NCBI RefSeq assembly: GCF_914484835.1
Contig: NZ_CAJZAR010000062.1
Location: 124,001 to 188,000, forward strand
DNA from: Paraburkholderia tropica
GTDB lineage: Bacteria; Pseudomonadota; Gammaproteobacteria; Burkholderiales; Burkholderiaceae
Length of the DNA: 64,000 nucleotides
Reading direction: 5' to 3'
The stretch's first letter is position 1. Each line of letters opens with the position of its first letter. The position numbers and the translations under genes were made by a program. The notes under the pieces are model-generated. The model was not told the DNA's origin. It searched no databases and saw only the letters and a list, made by a program, of their open reading frames with translations. Shown here piece by piece: positions 17,082 to 26,377 of this stretch.

Positions 17082-18176
17082 ATGAGCGTCGAATTCATAG
17101 GCATGATCCAGCAGCGCAAGGTGTCGGAAACGCATCTCGCGCAAGGCCCCGCAATCGATGTCGACTATGTGCGCAGCTTCGCGCAGGCGCACGAAAACGC
17201 GGGCTTCGACCGCATTCTCGTGCCGCATAGCTCCGTGAGCCCGGACGCCACGCTCACCATCGCCTACGCCGCGAGCGTGACCTCGCGCGTGCATTTCATG
17301 CTCGCGCATCGGCCCGGTTTCGTCGCGCCCACGCTCGCCGCGCGCCAGCTCGCCACGCTCGATCACTTCTCGGGCGGCCGTCTCGCGGTCCACTTCATTT
17401 CGGGCGGCAGCGACACCGATCAGCGCCGCGACGGCGACTTCCTCACGCACGACGAACGCTACGCGCGCACCGACGAATATCTGCAGATTCTCAAGCGCGT
17501 CTGGACCGAGGAAAAGCCGTTCGATCACACGGGCCGCTTTTATCGCTTCGAGCAGGCGCATTCGGAAATCAAGCCGCGTCAGCAGCCGCATGTGCCGATT
17601 TATTTCGGCGGCGCGTCGGCGGCCGCGCTCGAAGTGGCGGGCAAGCACGCCGACGTCTACGCGCTGTGGGGCGAATCGCAGCAGCAAGTGAAGGAACTGA
17701 TCGAGCGCGTGCGCGCCGAAGCCGCGAAGCATGGCCGCAGCGTGCGCTTCTCGGTGTCGTTCCGCCCGATTCTCGCCGATACGGAAAAGGCCGCGTGGGA
17801 GCGCGCCGAGCACATCCTCGAAGCCACGCGCCGTCTGCGCGCCGAACAGGGCGTCGCAGCCGGTGGCCCGCTGCAGAGCGAAGGCGCGCGGCGTCTGCTC
17901 GCGGCGGGCGGCGACGGCGTGCGCGCCGACGAACGGCTGTGGACCGCCGTGGCGAAGGAGATCGGCGGACGCTCGAATTCCACCGCGCTCGTCGGTACGC
18001 CCGAACAGGTCGCGCAGACGCTCGCGGAGTATCACGCGCTCGGCGTCACGACCTTCCTGATCCGCGGCTTCGATCCGCTCGAAGACGCCATCGACTATGG
18101 CCGCGTGCTGATTCCGGCCACGCGCGAACTCACATCGCGCGCGGCCGCCTCACAACCCGCTTCGAAAGCCGCTTGA
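17082..18176 (+). CDS. FMNH2-dependent alkanesulfonate monooxygenase-like (LLM class)
   Basis: The protein is 364 aa in the bacterial luciferase-like (SsuD) family: VDYVRSFAQAHENAGFDRIL, DATLTIAYAASVTSRVHFML, LDHFSGGRLAVHFISGGSD, DEYLQILKRVWTEEKPFDHT and VPIYFGGASAAALEVAGKHA. SsuD enzymes use reduced flavin and oxygen to split the C-S bond of alkanesulfonates, releasing sulfite and an aldehyde. No flavin reductase gene is adjacent; a flavin reductase-like gene lies at 44046. It is the first of four tightly packed genes with an aldolase, a thiol dioxygenase and a rhodanese, so the real substrate may be an unusual organosulfur compound. Confidence 0.86.
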   Translation: MSVEFIGMIQQRKVSETHLAQGPAIDVDYVRSFAQAHENAGFDRILVPHSSVSPDATLTIAYAASVTSRVHFMLAHRPGFVAPTLAARQLATLDHFSGGRLAVHFISGGSDTDQRRDGDFLTHDERYARTDEYLQILKRVWTEEKPFDHTGRFYRFEQAHSEIKPRQQPHVPIYFGGASAAALEVAGKHADVYALWGESQQQVKELIERVRAEAAKHGRSVRFSVSFRPILADTEKAAWERAEHILEATRRLRAEQGVAAGGPLQSEGARRLLAAGGDGVRADERLWTAVAKEIGGRSNSTALVGTPEQVAQTLAEYHALGVTTFLIRGFDPLEDAIDYGRVLIPATRELTSRAAASQPASKAA

Positions 18177-18196
18177 TCGACGAACAGGAACGCATC

Positions 18197-19009
18197 ATGA
18201 CCACGGCTCTCGACATCGCGCACGACTTCCGCCAGCCGCCCGTGCGCCGCTTCTGGTTCGACGACGACAACGCCGCCAGCGCACGCAGCGTCGCCGAAGA
18301 ACGACGCCATCGCCAGGAGCGGCTCGCGGGCGCGTTTCGCCTGTTCGCGCGCTACGGCTTCGACCAGGGGCTCGCAGGCCACATCACCGCACGCGATCCC
18401 GAATGGCCCGACCACTTCTGGGTCAATCCGCTCGGCCTGCATTTCGCGCGCGTGCGCGTCTCCGATCTGCTGCTCGTGAATCGCGACGGCGAAATCGTGG
18501 TGGGCCACGGCCCCGTGAATCAGGCCGCGTTCGCCATTCACGCCGCCATCCACGAAGCGCGCCCCGACGTGGTGGCCGCCGCGCACACGCATTCGCTCTA
18601 CGGCAAGGCGTGGTCGACGCTCGGCCGCACGCTCGATCCGCTGACGCAGGACGCCTGCTCGTTCTACGAAGATCACGCGCTGTTCGACGACTTCCAGGGC
18701 GTCGTGCTCGACACGAGCGAAGGCGCGCGCATTGCCGCCGCGCTCGGGCCGCACAAGGCCGCGATCCTCAAGAACCACGGCATCCTGACCGCCGGTCCGA
18801 GCGTGGAAGCGGCCGCGTGGTGGTACATCGCGCTCGACAACGCCTGCCACGCGCAACTGCTCGCCGAAGCGGCGGGCACACCGCAGCGCATCCCGCACGA
18901 CGTGGCGGCGCTCACGCATCAGCAGGTAGGCCGCCCCGGCGGCGCGCAGCACGCGTTCGAGAGCCTTTACGCGGGCCTCGTCGCCGCTGAACCGGAGTTG
19001 CTCGACTGA
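18197..19009 (+). CDS. Class II aldolase/adducin-family protein
   Basis: The protein is 270 aa. Class II aldolase motifs: RYGFDQGLAGHITARDPEWP, DHFWVNPLGLHFARV, PDVVAAAHTHSLYGKAWS with its metal-binding HTH, and AAILKNHGILTAG with a further metal histidine. These enzymes are zinc- or other metal-dependent and cleave, or sometimes decarboxylate or isomerise, hydroxy-carbonyl compounds. It lies 20 bp after the monooxygenase and its TGA overlaps the next ATG by one base. It may act on the aldehyde left after desulfonation; that is inference. Confidence 0.85.
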   Translation: MTTALDIAHDFRQPPVRRFWFDDDNAASARSVAEERRHRQERLAGAFRLFARYGFDQGLAGHITARDPEWPDHFWVNPLGLHFARVRVSDLLLVNRDGEIVVGHGPVNQAAFAIHAAIHEARPDVVAAAHTHSLYGKAWSTLGRTLDPLTQDACSFYEDHALFDDFQGVVLDTSEGARIAAALGPHKAAILKNHGILTAGPSVEAAAWWYIALDNACHAQLLAEAAGTPQRIPHDVAALTHQQVGRPGGAQHAFESLYAGLVAAEPELLD

Positions 19010-19605
19010 TGGCGATACACAAACTGCGTGACTTCGTCGGCGAGATCGCGCGCCTTGTCGACGAGGCGCCCGAGGAACCCGCGCTGATCGAGCGCGGCCT
19101 CGCCGCCTTGCGCGAACTCGTGCGCGACGACGACTGGTTGCCCGACGCATTCGCACAACCCTCGCCCGAGCGCTATTGCCAATATCTGCTGCACGCCGAC
19201 GCGCGCGAGCGCTTTTCCGTGGTCAGCTTCGTCTGGGGCCCGGGGCAGCAAACGCCCGTGCACGACCACACGGTGTGGGGACTCATCGGCGTGCTGCGCG
19301 GCGCGGAATATGCGCAGGGCTACCGGCGCGATGCCGAAGGCGCGCTGCACGAACACGGCGCGGAAGTGCGTCTCGCGCGCGGCGACGTGGAAGCGGTCTC
19401 GCCCGCCATCGGCGACATTCATCGCGTGCGCAACGCCTTCGACGACCGCGTCTCGATCAGCATCCACGTGTATGGCGCGAACATCGGCGCGGTGCGCCGC
19501 GCGACCTATCCCGCCGACGCGCCGCCCAAGCCCTTCATCTCCGGCTATTCGAACGATCTTCTCCCGAATCTCTGGGACCTCAGCAAGGAACATCCCGTCA
19601 CATGA
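19009..19605 (+). CDS. Cysteine dioxygenase-family thiol dioxygenase
   Basis: The protein is 198 aa. The cupin iron-binding site shows as QTPVHDHTVWGLIGVLRG (two histidines) and AIGDIHRVRNAFDDR (the third). Thiol dioxygenases add O2 to a thiol to give a sulfinate; bacterial members act on cysteine or 3-mercaptopropionate. It overlaps the aldolase gene by one base and the rhodanese gene by four (ATGA), so translation is coupled. A sulfinate would be a natural link between a thiol input and sulfite release. Confidence 0.85.
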   Translation: MAIHKLRDFVGEIARLVDEAPEEPALIERGLAALRELVRDDDWLPDAFAQPSPERYCQYLLHADARERFSVVSFVWGPGQQTPVHDHTVWGLIGVLRGAEYAQGYRRDAEGALHEHGAEVRLARGDVEAVSPAIGDIHRVRNAFDDRVSISIHVYGANIGAVRRATYPADAPPKPFISGYSNDLLPNLWDLSKEHPVT

Positions 19606-21209
19606 AGTCTTTTCCCACGCGCAGCCTTCACGACGTGCGCGCCGCCCTGCTCGCGAAACGCGAAATCGCCCTGCTCGACGTGCGCGAGGAAGATCCGCAC
19701 GCGCAATGCCATCCGCTGTTTGCAGCGAACCTGCCGCTCGCGAAACTCGAACTCGATGCGTGGACCAAGCTGCCGCGCCGCAACGTGCCGATCGTGCTGC
19801 TCGACGACGGCGAAGGCTTCGCCGAACGCGCGGCGCAGCGGCTCGATGCACTCGGCTATACCGATGTCGCGCTGCTCGAAGGCGGGCTGCGCGGCTGGAT
19901 CGACGCGGGCGGCGAGGTGTTTCGCGACGTCAACGTGCCGAGCAAGGCGTTCGGCGAGTTTGTCGAAGCGCAGCGTCATACGCCCTCGCTGTCCGCTGAA
20001 TCGGTCGATGCGCTGTTACGCAGCGGCGCCGATGTCGTGGTGCTCGACGCGCGCCGCTTCGACGAATACCGCACGATGAATATTCCCGGCAGCATCAGCG
20101 TGCCGGGCGCGGAACTCGCGCTGCGCGCCCGCGCGCTCGCGCCCAATCCGGCCACGCGCGTGATCGTCAATTGCGCGGGGCGCACGCGCAGCATCATCGG
20201 CACGCAGTCGCTCGTGAATGCGGGGCTGCCGAATCCGGTGGCCGCGCTGCGCAACGGCACGATCGGCTGGACGCTCGCGGGGCAGACGCTGGAGCACGGC
20301 AGCACGCGCCAGTTCGACCCCGAAGCGGGCCGCGACGACGCCACGCTCGAAGCATCGCAACGCGCGGCGCGCACGCTGGCCGAGCGCGCGGGCGTGGGCC
20401 GCACGACGATTGCCGAGGCCGCGCGCTGGACGGCTGAAACCCAGCGCACGACCTATCGCTTCGACGTGCGCACGCCCGAGGAATACGAGCAGGCGCACGC
20501 GAGCGGTTTCGTCGACGCGCCCGGCGGTCAACTCGTTCAGGAAACCGAAATGTTCGCGCCGGTTCGCGGCGCGCGCGTGGTGCTGTTCGACGACGACGGC
20601 GTGCGCGCGAACATGACGGCCTCGTGGCTCGCACAGATGAACATCGACGTCTATGTGATCGACGATGCGTCGCCCGCCGATCTCGATGCACGCGGCGCGT
20701 GGCAAGCACAAAAACCGTTACCCTCGCCCGTGGCGTCGATCACGCCCGAAGCGCTCGCGGCGCGGCTCGCCGAACCCGGCGACGGCACCGTGGTGCTCGA
20801 TTTCACGTCGAGTGCGAATCACGTGAAGGCGCACATTCCGGGCGCGTACTGGACGCTGCGCTCGCATCTCGCGCCCGGGTTCGCCGATCTGCGCACGTTG
20901 CCCGACGCGAAGCGCTACGTGGCCGTGTGCATGACGAATGCGCTCGCGCCGTTTGCCGCGCCGGACATCGCCGCGCTCACGGGCAAGCCCGTCGAGGTGC
21001 TCGAAGGCGGCACGTCGGCGTGGATTCGCGCGGGATTGCCGGTAGAAGAAGGCGAGGCGACGCTGGCCTCGCCGCGCATCGACCGCTACCGGCGTCCGTA
21101 TGAAGGCACCGGCAACGCGCGCGAAGCGATGAACGCCTACCTCGAATGGGAATACGGTCTCGTCGAGCAACTCGGCCGCGATGGCACGCATGGCTTCTTC
21201 GTGATCTGA
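19602..21209 (+). CDS. Four-domain rhodanese-like sulfurtransferase
   Basis: The protein is 535 aa with four rhodanese-like domains (about 1-110, 120-250, 265-375 and 395-510). Domain 2 has a standard loop with cysteine, VIVNCAGRTRSIIG; domain 4 has YVAVCMTNALAP. Domain 1 (IVLLDDGEGFAE) and domain 3 (VVLFDDDGVRAN) have Asp-rich loops with no cysteine, so they are probably structural or regulatory. It likely moves persulfide sulfur or handles thiosulfate made by the operon. It ends the four-gene operon, and a hairpin follows at 21262. Confidence 0.85.
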   Translation: MKSFPTRSLHDVRAALLAKREIALLDVREEDPHAQCHPLFAANLPLAKLELDAWTKLPRRNVPIVLLDDGEGFAERAAQRLDALGYTDVALLEGGLRGWIDAGGEVFRDVNVPSKAFGEFVEAQRHTPSLSAESVDALLRSGADVVVLDARRFDEYRTMNIPGSISVPGAELALRARALAPNPATRVIVNCAGRTRSIIGTQSLVNAGLPNPVAALRNGTIGWTLAGQTLEHGSTRQFDPEAGRDDATLEASQRAARTLAERAGVGRTTIAEAARWTAETQRTTYRFDVRTPEEYEQAHASGFVDAPGGQLVQETEMFAPVRGARVVLFDDDGVRANMTASWLAQMNIDVYVIDDASPADLDARGAWQAQKPLPSPVASITPEALAARLAEPGDGTVVLDFTSSANHVKAHIPGAYWTLRSHLAPGFADLRTLPDAKRYVAVCMTNALAPFAAPDIAALTGKPVEVLEGGTSAWIRAGLPVEEGEATLASPRIDRYRRPYEGTGNAREAMNAYLEWEYGLVEQLGRDGTHGFFVI

Positions 21210-21261
21210 GACGCGTGAGTTGAGACACGTGATTCGGCCGCGTGATTCGAGCCCTGAAAAC

Positions 21262-21280
21262 AAGGCTCGAAACGAGCCTT
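21262..21280 (-). terminator. Hairpin between convergent rhodanese and LysR genes
   Basis: AAGGCTCG, an AAA loop, then CGAGCCTT. On the minus strand it is followed by GTTTTC, a short U-rich tail, so it best fits termination of the LysR transcript. It may also slow plus-strand transcription. Confidence 0.55.
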
Positions 21281-21296
21281 GCCCTTTACGCTGCCT

Positions 21297-22208
21297 TCAC
21301 GCCGCCTTTGCGATGCGCGCCGCCTTGAAGCGGCGCGCGATGCTTTGCGCAAGCACCGCGAGCGCCGATTCCATGCGCCCGATCGCACGCGAGCGCACGA
21401 TCCACACTGCGATTTCCGGCTTGAAATCGGCGATCTGCACGACGTCGAGCCGTTCCGCATGCGCGCTCGCAGTCACGAGCGGCTGCGGCACGAGGCCGAG
21501 ACCGACGCCGTCCGCGACGAGCCCGAGCTGCAATTCCGCGCCCAGCGTTTCGAGGTTCAGCCGCAGCGTGTGACCTTGCGCGGCCAGCGCGTGCTGCAAG
21601 CCCGCGCGGAAGCCGCAGCCGTCGGGATTGAGCACCCAGCCGAACGACTGGCATTCCGCCAGCGTATGCGCGCGCCGCTTGAGTAACCCTTTTTGTGCAA
21701 CCACCGCGAGCTTGAGCGCGCCGAGCATTTCGCCCGCCAGCGCTTCGGGCAGCGCGCGATTCGCGGGCAACAGCACCACGGCGGCGTCGAGTTCGCCGTC
21801 TTCCACTTTTTGCAGCAGCGGCGCGCCCCAGCCGGTAGAGACGCGCGCCTGCAGTTCGGGATGCGCCGCGCGCAGCGCCTGCAAGGCGTCGAGCATGGCG
21901 ATGTCGGCGACCGTTTGCGCCACGCCCAGACGCAGCACGCCCGCGAGCGGCGCGCCGTCGTTCACGAGCTGGCGCAGCGCGTCGACTTCGCGCTGGATCG
22001 CGCGGCATTGTTCGTAGACCGTGCGGCCCATCGGCGTGGCGCGCAGCGGCTTGGTGTTGCGGTCGAGCAGCGCGACGCCCAGCGCTTCCTCGAAGTTCTG
22101 GATACGCCGCGTGACGGCGGGTTGCGTCAATTCAAGCGCTTCGGCGGCCTGGCTCAGCGATTCGCTGCGCACGACCGCCACGAAGGCTTCGATCTCGTCG
22201 AGTTTCAT
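21297..22208 (-). CDS. LysR-family regulator beside organosulfur operon
   Basis: The protein is 303 aa from MKLDEIEAFVAVVRSESLSQ. The N-terminal winged helix-turn-helix shows as AAEALELTQPAVTRRIQNFE and LLDRNTKPLRATPMG, and a periplasmic-binding-protein-like effector domain follows. It lies between the four-gene organosulfur operon (convergent) and an orphan sulfonate-binding-protein gene (divergent, 176 bp away), so control of either or both by sulfur supply is likely. I chose the ATG at 22208 over an upstream in-frame start because it begins at the domain. Confidence 0.88.
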   Translation of the reverse strand: MKLDEIEAFVAVVRSESLSQAAEALELTQPAVTRRIQNFEEALGVALLDRNTKPLRATPMGRTVYEQCRAIQREVDALRQLVNDGAPLAGVLRLGVAQTVADIAMLDALQALRAAHPELQARVSTGWGAPLLQKVEDGELDAAVVLLPANRALPEALAGEMLGALKLAVVAQKGLLKRRAHTLAECQSFGWVLNPDGCGFRAGLQHALAAQGHTLRLNLETLGAELQLGLVADGVGLGLVPQPLVTASAHAERLDVVQIADFKPEIAVWIVRSRAIGRMESALAVLAQSIARRFKAARIAKAA

Positions 22209-22384
22209 GAATGGAGTTCCTGCGTGATGCACCTGGCGGCTAAGCCTACGTGAATGACCGCTCGGGTTCAAGATGCGCCTACTGCTTCTTGCATATTTAG
22301 ATAGAAGAACAATGCGTTTGCGTTATGACGATGCGCTGCTTATCGTGGGCCATTCACGCCAGTTCCGCTATCGAGGATCGATCC

Positions 22385-23356
22385 ATGCGCCGTTCCGCTT
22401 CACGCTTTCGTTTCATTCACCGCCGTTTCGCCGCGCTCGCGGCATCATTTGCGGCGTCGTTCGCCTTCTTCGCGAACGCGGCGCACGCCGACACCACGCT
22501 CAAGGTCGGCGACCAGCAATTGCAGACGCGCGGCATCCTCGAAGCATCGGGTCAACTGAAGGACGTGCCGTACAAGATCGAGTGGTTCAACTTTCCGGCC
22601 GCGCAGCCGCTTGGCGAAGCGCTCAACGCGGGCGCGATCGACGTGGGCGGACTCGGCGACGCGCCGCTCATCTTCGCCTACGCCGCCGGCGCGAGAATTC
22701 GCGCGGTGTCGGCCACGCGCTCGGTGCCCGTCGATCTCGCGATCCTCGTGAGCGCGTCGTCGCCGATTCGCACGGCCGCCGATCTCAAGGGCAAGCGCAT
22801 CGCCACCACGCGCGGCTCGATCGGCCATTACCTCGCCGTGGCCACGCTGGAGCGCGCGCATCTGAAGCTCAGCGACGTGACGTGGGCCTTCATGCAGCCC
22901 GCCGACGCGAAGGCCGCGCTCGCTTCGGGCACCGTCGATGCGTGGTCCACGTGGGACCCGTATGTCGCGCTGGCCGAGTCGCGCGATCACGACCGCAGCA
23001 TCGCGGACGGCGTGGGCGTCTCGTCGGGCCTGAGCTTCGAGGCCGCCACCGATGAAGCGATCCGCACGAAACACGCTGAAATTGCGGACTTTCTGCGCCG
23101 CGTGGCCGCGGGCCAGCGCTGGGCGCTCGCGCACCCGGACGACGTCGCGGCCATTCAATCGCGCGTGACGGGCCTGCCCGCCGACGTGCTGAAGACGGTT
23201 TATCAGCGTGCGCAATTGCAGCCGGTCGCCATCGACGATGGCCTGATCGCCGAGCAGCAGCGCACCGCCGACCTCTATCACCGCGCCGACGTCATCAAGG
23301 CGCGGCTCGACGTCACGCCCAGTTTCAATCAGCAATTCCCCTTAAATTCGCGTTAA
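22385..23356 (+). CDS. Aliphatic sulfonate-type ABC substrate-binding protein (orphan)
   Basis: The protein is 323 aa. MRRSASRFRF through the hydrophobic AALAASFAASFAFFANAAHA is a long Sec signal peptide. The mature part matches SsuA-like proteins: TLKVGDQQLQTRGILEASGQ, IDVGGLGDAPLIFAYAAGAR, DLKGKRIATTRGSIGHYLAV and TVDAWSTWDPYVAL. It should bind a sulfonate or similar anion in the periplasm. No permease or ATPase gene is next to it; the nearest ABC set is at 33.9-35.8 kb. It is divergent from the LysR gene and followed by a porin gene after 230 bp. Confidence 0.85.
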   Translation: MRRSASRFRFIHRRFAALAASFAASFAFFANAAHADTTLKVGDQQLQTRGILEASGQLKDVPYKIEWFNFPAAQPLGEALNAGAIDVGGLGDAPLIFAYAAGARIRAVSATRSVPVDLAILVSASSPIRTAADLKGKRIATTRGSIGHYLAVATLERAHLKLSDVTWAFMQPADAKAALASGTVDAWSTWDPYVALAESRDHDRSIADGVGVSSGLSFEAATDEAIRTKHAEIADFLRRVAAGQRWALAHPDDVAAIQSRVTGLPADVLKTVYQRAQLQPVAIDDGLIAEQQRTADLYHRADVIKARLDVTPSFNQQFPLNSR

Positions 23357-23587
23357 AGCGACATCAAGCGTGGACCTGACGGTGGGCCAAAAACCGTCAA
23401 CCCCACGGCGGAGCCTTGTTGCAGAAGGGCGACAGCGCATCGATTTCATTACAGGAATTTAAATTGTTCGAAATATCATTGCGCCACTTTCAGCGCGCTG
23501 GACTCCGCCGGCGCGCACGGAATATCCAGATCCGACCGCTAGCGCGCCTGCCGCGCGGCGATCCAGACGAATAGAAACGGGGAACAC

Positions 23588-24673
23588 ATGAAGAAGACCA
23601 CCGCGGCGCTCGGCGTCGCACTGCTGGCCGCATCGGCCCAATCGGCATTCGCACAAAGCTCGGTGACGCTGTATGGCCTCGTCGATACGGCGCTGCGCTA
23701 TCAAACCAACGCGAACTCGAATAACGACGGCCTGATCTCGATGCGCGAAGGCGTCGTGACGCCGAGCCGTTGGGGCCTGAAGGGCACGGAAGATCTGGGC
23801 GGCGGCACGTCGGCTGTCTTCAAGCTGGAAAACCAGTTCAATCTGTGGAACGGCAAGCTCGCGAACACGAGCAACCAGTTGTTCCAGCGTAACGCGTATG
23901 TCGGTCTGTCGAACACGAAGTACGGCACGCTGACCTTCGGTCGCCAGCAAACGCCGTTCTTCGACGAAATGGGCAACACGTTCGATCCGCTGACCGTCGC
24001 CGACTACTGGCAGGACAGCTGGGCGTACAACCCGGTCGGCCCGTTCCTCTTCACGAACAGCTCGGCGAAGTACACGAACACGATCGGCGGCCTGCATGTT
24101 GAAGCGATGTACGGCTTCGGCGGCGTCGCGGGCAGCACGGGCCAGAACTCGATGTACGGCTTCACGGCTTCGTACGCGTTCGGTCCGGTGCAAGGCCTCG
24201 TGGGCTTCCAGCAGAACGACGTCTCGGGCAAGAAGTTCAACATCGCCAACGTCGGCCTCGTCTACACGGTCGTGCCGACGGTGCGCCTGCTGGCAGGCTG
24301 GCTGCACTCGCAGGACAACTCGGGCACGGTCGACCAGGCGCAGCAGCAGGTCAGCGGCGCACCGGCCCTGATCTCGAGCCTGAACCGTATCGACGACAAC
24401 TTCTACGTCGGTTCGACGTGGCAAGCCACGACGCCGCTGGCGATCACGCTGGCCGGCTACTACGGCCATGCACGCAACGCTGCGCTGGCTGATGGCGGTT
24501 ACGGCGTCGGTATCAACTACTCGGCCACGCTGCTCGCCGAGTACTCGCTCTCGAAGCGCACGGAAGTCTACGGCACGGTCGACTTCACGCGCGGCACGGG
24601 CGCTTACCTCGCGGACTACCCGGGCCGCAACAACCAGACCGGCGTCGCAATCGGTCTGCGCAACATCTTCTGA
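23588..24673 (+). CDS. Gram-negative (OmpC-type) general porin
   Basis: The protein is 361 aa. The signal peptide is MKKTTAALGVALLAASAQSA with cleavage after FAQ. The mature beta-barrel starts SSVTLYGLVDTALRYQTNAN, the hallmark of Burkholderiaceae porins, with internal SRWGLKGTEDLGGGTSAVFK, FGRQQTPFFDEMGNTFDPLT, and the C-terminal phenylalanine of GVAIGLRNIF required for outer-membrane assembly. It forms trimeric diffusion pores. It may help uptake of anions for the sulfonate system upstream, but porins of this type are numerous and the adjacency is weak evidence. A strong terminator follows. Confidence 0.92.
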   Translation: MKKTTAALGVALLAASAQSAFAQSSVTLYGLVDTALRYQTNANSNNDGLISMREGVVTPSRWGLKGTEDLGGGTSAVFKLENQFNLWNGKLANTSNQLFQRNAYVGLSNTKYGTLTFGRQQTPFFDEMGNTFDPLTVADYWQDSWAYNPVGPFLFTNSSAKYTNTIGGLHVEAMYGFGGVAGSTGQNSMYGFTASYAFGPVQGLVGFQQNDVSGKKFNIANVGLVYTVVPTVRLLAGWLHSQDNSGTVDQAQQQVSGAPALISSLNRIDDNFYVGSTWQATTPLAITLAGYYGHARNAALADGGYGVGINYSATLLAEYSLSKRTEVYGTVDFTRGTGAYLADYPGRNNQTGVAIGLRNIF

Positions 24674-24713
24674 TGACGCGGCGCCCGCTTCGGGCGCTGG
24701 GTTCGAAGGCGTA

Positions 24714-24750
24714 AAAAAACCGCCCGCGTTGCAAAACGCGGGCGGTTTTT
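24714..24750 (+). terminator. Rho-independent terminator, porin/permease junction
   Basis: AAACCGCCCGCGTT, a GCAA loop, then AACGCGGGCGGTTTTT. Perfect stem with A-runs on one side and T-runs on the other, so it can serve the porin (plus) and the convergent permease (minus). Confidence 0.9.
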
Positions 24751-24811
24751 CTTTGGGTCTTTCGATCGACAGTGCTGATTGTGTCGACTGCGCTTATTGC
24801 GCTAATTACGC

Positions 24812-26377
24812 TTATTGCAGCGCGCCTTCGCGCTGCGTTTGCGCTGCATCGCGCGACGGCGTCATGCGATCGGCGCGAGCGGCGCGATCGGCGAACGCCT
24901 GGATATCCATCTCGTCGTAGCGAATGAAGCGGCTTTTCTTCACGAGGCGATAGCCGAGCCACATCAGCGCAAACAGCGGAATGCCGATATAGGTGGCCAG
25001 CACGCTCGCCCAGTCGATCTTGTCGGCGACGAAGGCCTGATAGTCCTGGCCAAGCATGATGATCAGACAGACCGCGAAAGCGAAAATCGGCCCGATGGGA
25101 AACCACTTCGACGTATAAGGCAGTTGCTTGAGCGAATAGCCCTGCGCGACGAAGCCCTTGCGGAAGCGGTAATGGCTCACCGCAATGCCGAGCCACGCGA
25201 TAAAGCCCGTCATGCCCGAGGTGTTGAGCAGCCACATATAGACGGTCTTGTCGCCGTACATCGACGAGAGAAAACACAGCGCGCCCACCGCCGTGGTGGC
25301 ATACAGCGCGTTGCGCGGCACGCCGCTTTGCGAGAGCTTCGCGAAGATCTTCGGCGCGCGCTTTTCGATCGCGAGGTTGTAGAGCATCCGCGTGGACGCG
25401 TACATGCCCGAGTTACCCGCCGACAGCACGGCCGTCAAAATCACCGCGTTCATCACGCCGGCCGACATGGCCAGACCCGCGCGGCGGAACACGAGCGTAA
25501 ACGGGCTCACGCCGATATCGGTGACGTCGGATTTCAGCAGGTTCGGATCGGTGTGCGGAATCAGCAGGCCGATGACGAAAATCGCCAGCACGTAGAACAG
25601 CAGAATGCGCCAGAACACCTGACGCACCGCGCGCGGAATGGTTTGACCCGGATTCTCCGATTCGCCCGCGGCCACGCCGATCAGCTCGGTGCCCTGGAAC
25701 GAGAAGCCCGCGATCATCGTCACGCCGAGCAAGGCCGGCAGGCCGCCCGTGAACGGACCGCCGTCGAGCGCGAAATTGCCCCAGACATGATCGGCGCCGC
25801 CCTTCAGGATGCCGACGATCATCAGCAGGCCCACGCCGATAAACGCGATCACCGTAATCACCTTGATCAGCGAGAACCAGTATTCGGCTTCACCGAAGCC
25901 GCGCACCGAAAGCGCATTGAGCAGGAACATCACGCAGAGAAACGCGGCGCTCCACCAGCCGCCGGGCACGTGCGGGAACCAATAGCTCATCACCAGCTGC
26001 GAGGCCACCAGTTCGACGGCGATGGTCACCGCCCAGTTGTACCAGTAGTTCCAGCCGAGCGCGAAGCCGAAGCCCTCGTCGACGAACTTCGCGCCGTAGG
26101 TCGCGAACGAGCCGGAGACCGGCATGAACGCGGCCATTTCGCCGAGGCTCGTCATCAGGAAGTAGACCATCAGGCCGATCACGAGGTACGCGGCCATTGC
26201 GCCGCCGGGGCCGGCCTGCGAAATGGACGCGCCCGATGCGACGAACAGGCCCGTGCCGATCGAGCCGCCGATGGCGATCATGGTCAGGTGTCGGGCTTTG
26301 AGACTGCGATGCAAGGCGGGCTTGTTGTCGCCGGCGCCGGAAGCATTTTCCGAAACGCGATGCGGATCCGAATCCAT
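24812..26377 (-). CDS. lysP: LysP-like amino acid permease (APC family)
   Basis: The protein is 521 aa with about twelve transmembrane segments. APC/AAT features: LKARHLTMIAIGGSIGTGLF, GPGGAMAAYLVIGLMVYFLM, the GWNYWYNWAVTIAVELVASQ segment, and IAGFSFQGTELIGVAAGESE. The latter resembles the E. coli lysine permease LysP closely, including the following NPGQTIPRAV. It would import lysine or another basic amino acid with protons. It is monocistronic, convergent to the porin with a shared terminator. Substrate assignment rests on overall resemblance. Confidence 0.82.
   Translation of the reverse strand: MDSDPHRVSENASGAGDNKPALHRSLKARHLTMIAIGGSIGTGLFVASGASISQAGPGGAMAAYLVIGLMVYFLMTSLGEMAAFMPVSGSFATYGAKFVDEGFGFALGWNYWYNWAVTIAVELVASQLVMSYWFPHVPGGWWSAAFLCVMFLLNALSVRGFGEAEYWFSLIKVITVIAFIGVGLLMIVGILKGGADHVWGNFALDGGPFTGGLPALLGVTMIAGFSFQGTELIGVAAGESENPGQTIPRAVRQVFWRILLFYVLAIFVIGLLIPHTDPNLLKSDVTDIGVSPFTLVFRRAGLAMSAGVMNAVILTAVLSAGNSGMYASTRMLYNLAIEKRAPKIFAKLSQSGVPRNALYATTAVGALCFLSSMYGDKTVYMWLLNTSGMTGFIAWLGIAVSHYRFRKGFVAQGYSLKQLPYTSKWFPIGPIFAFAVCLIIMLGQDYQAFVADKIDWASVLATYIGIPLFALMWLGYRLVKKSRFIRYDEMDIQAFADRAARADRMTPSRDAAQTQREGALQ

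Noticed and set aside
24780..24796. Lone TGTGTCGACT half-site resembling the array palindrome
   Set aside because: Only the left half matches; the right half is GCGC. A single half-site in 20 kb is expected by chance.
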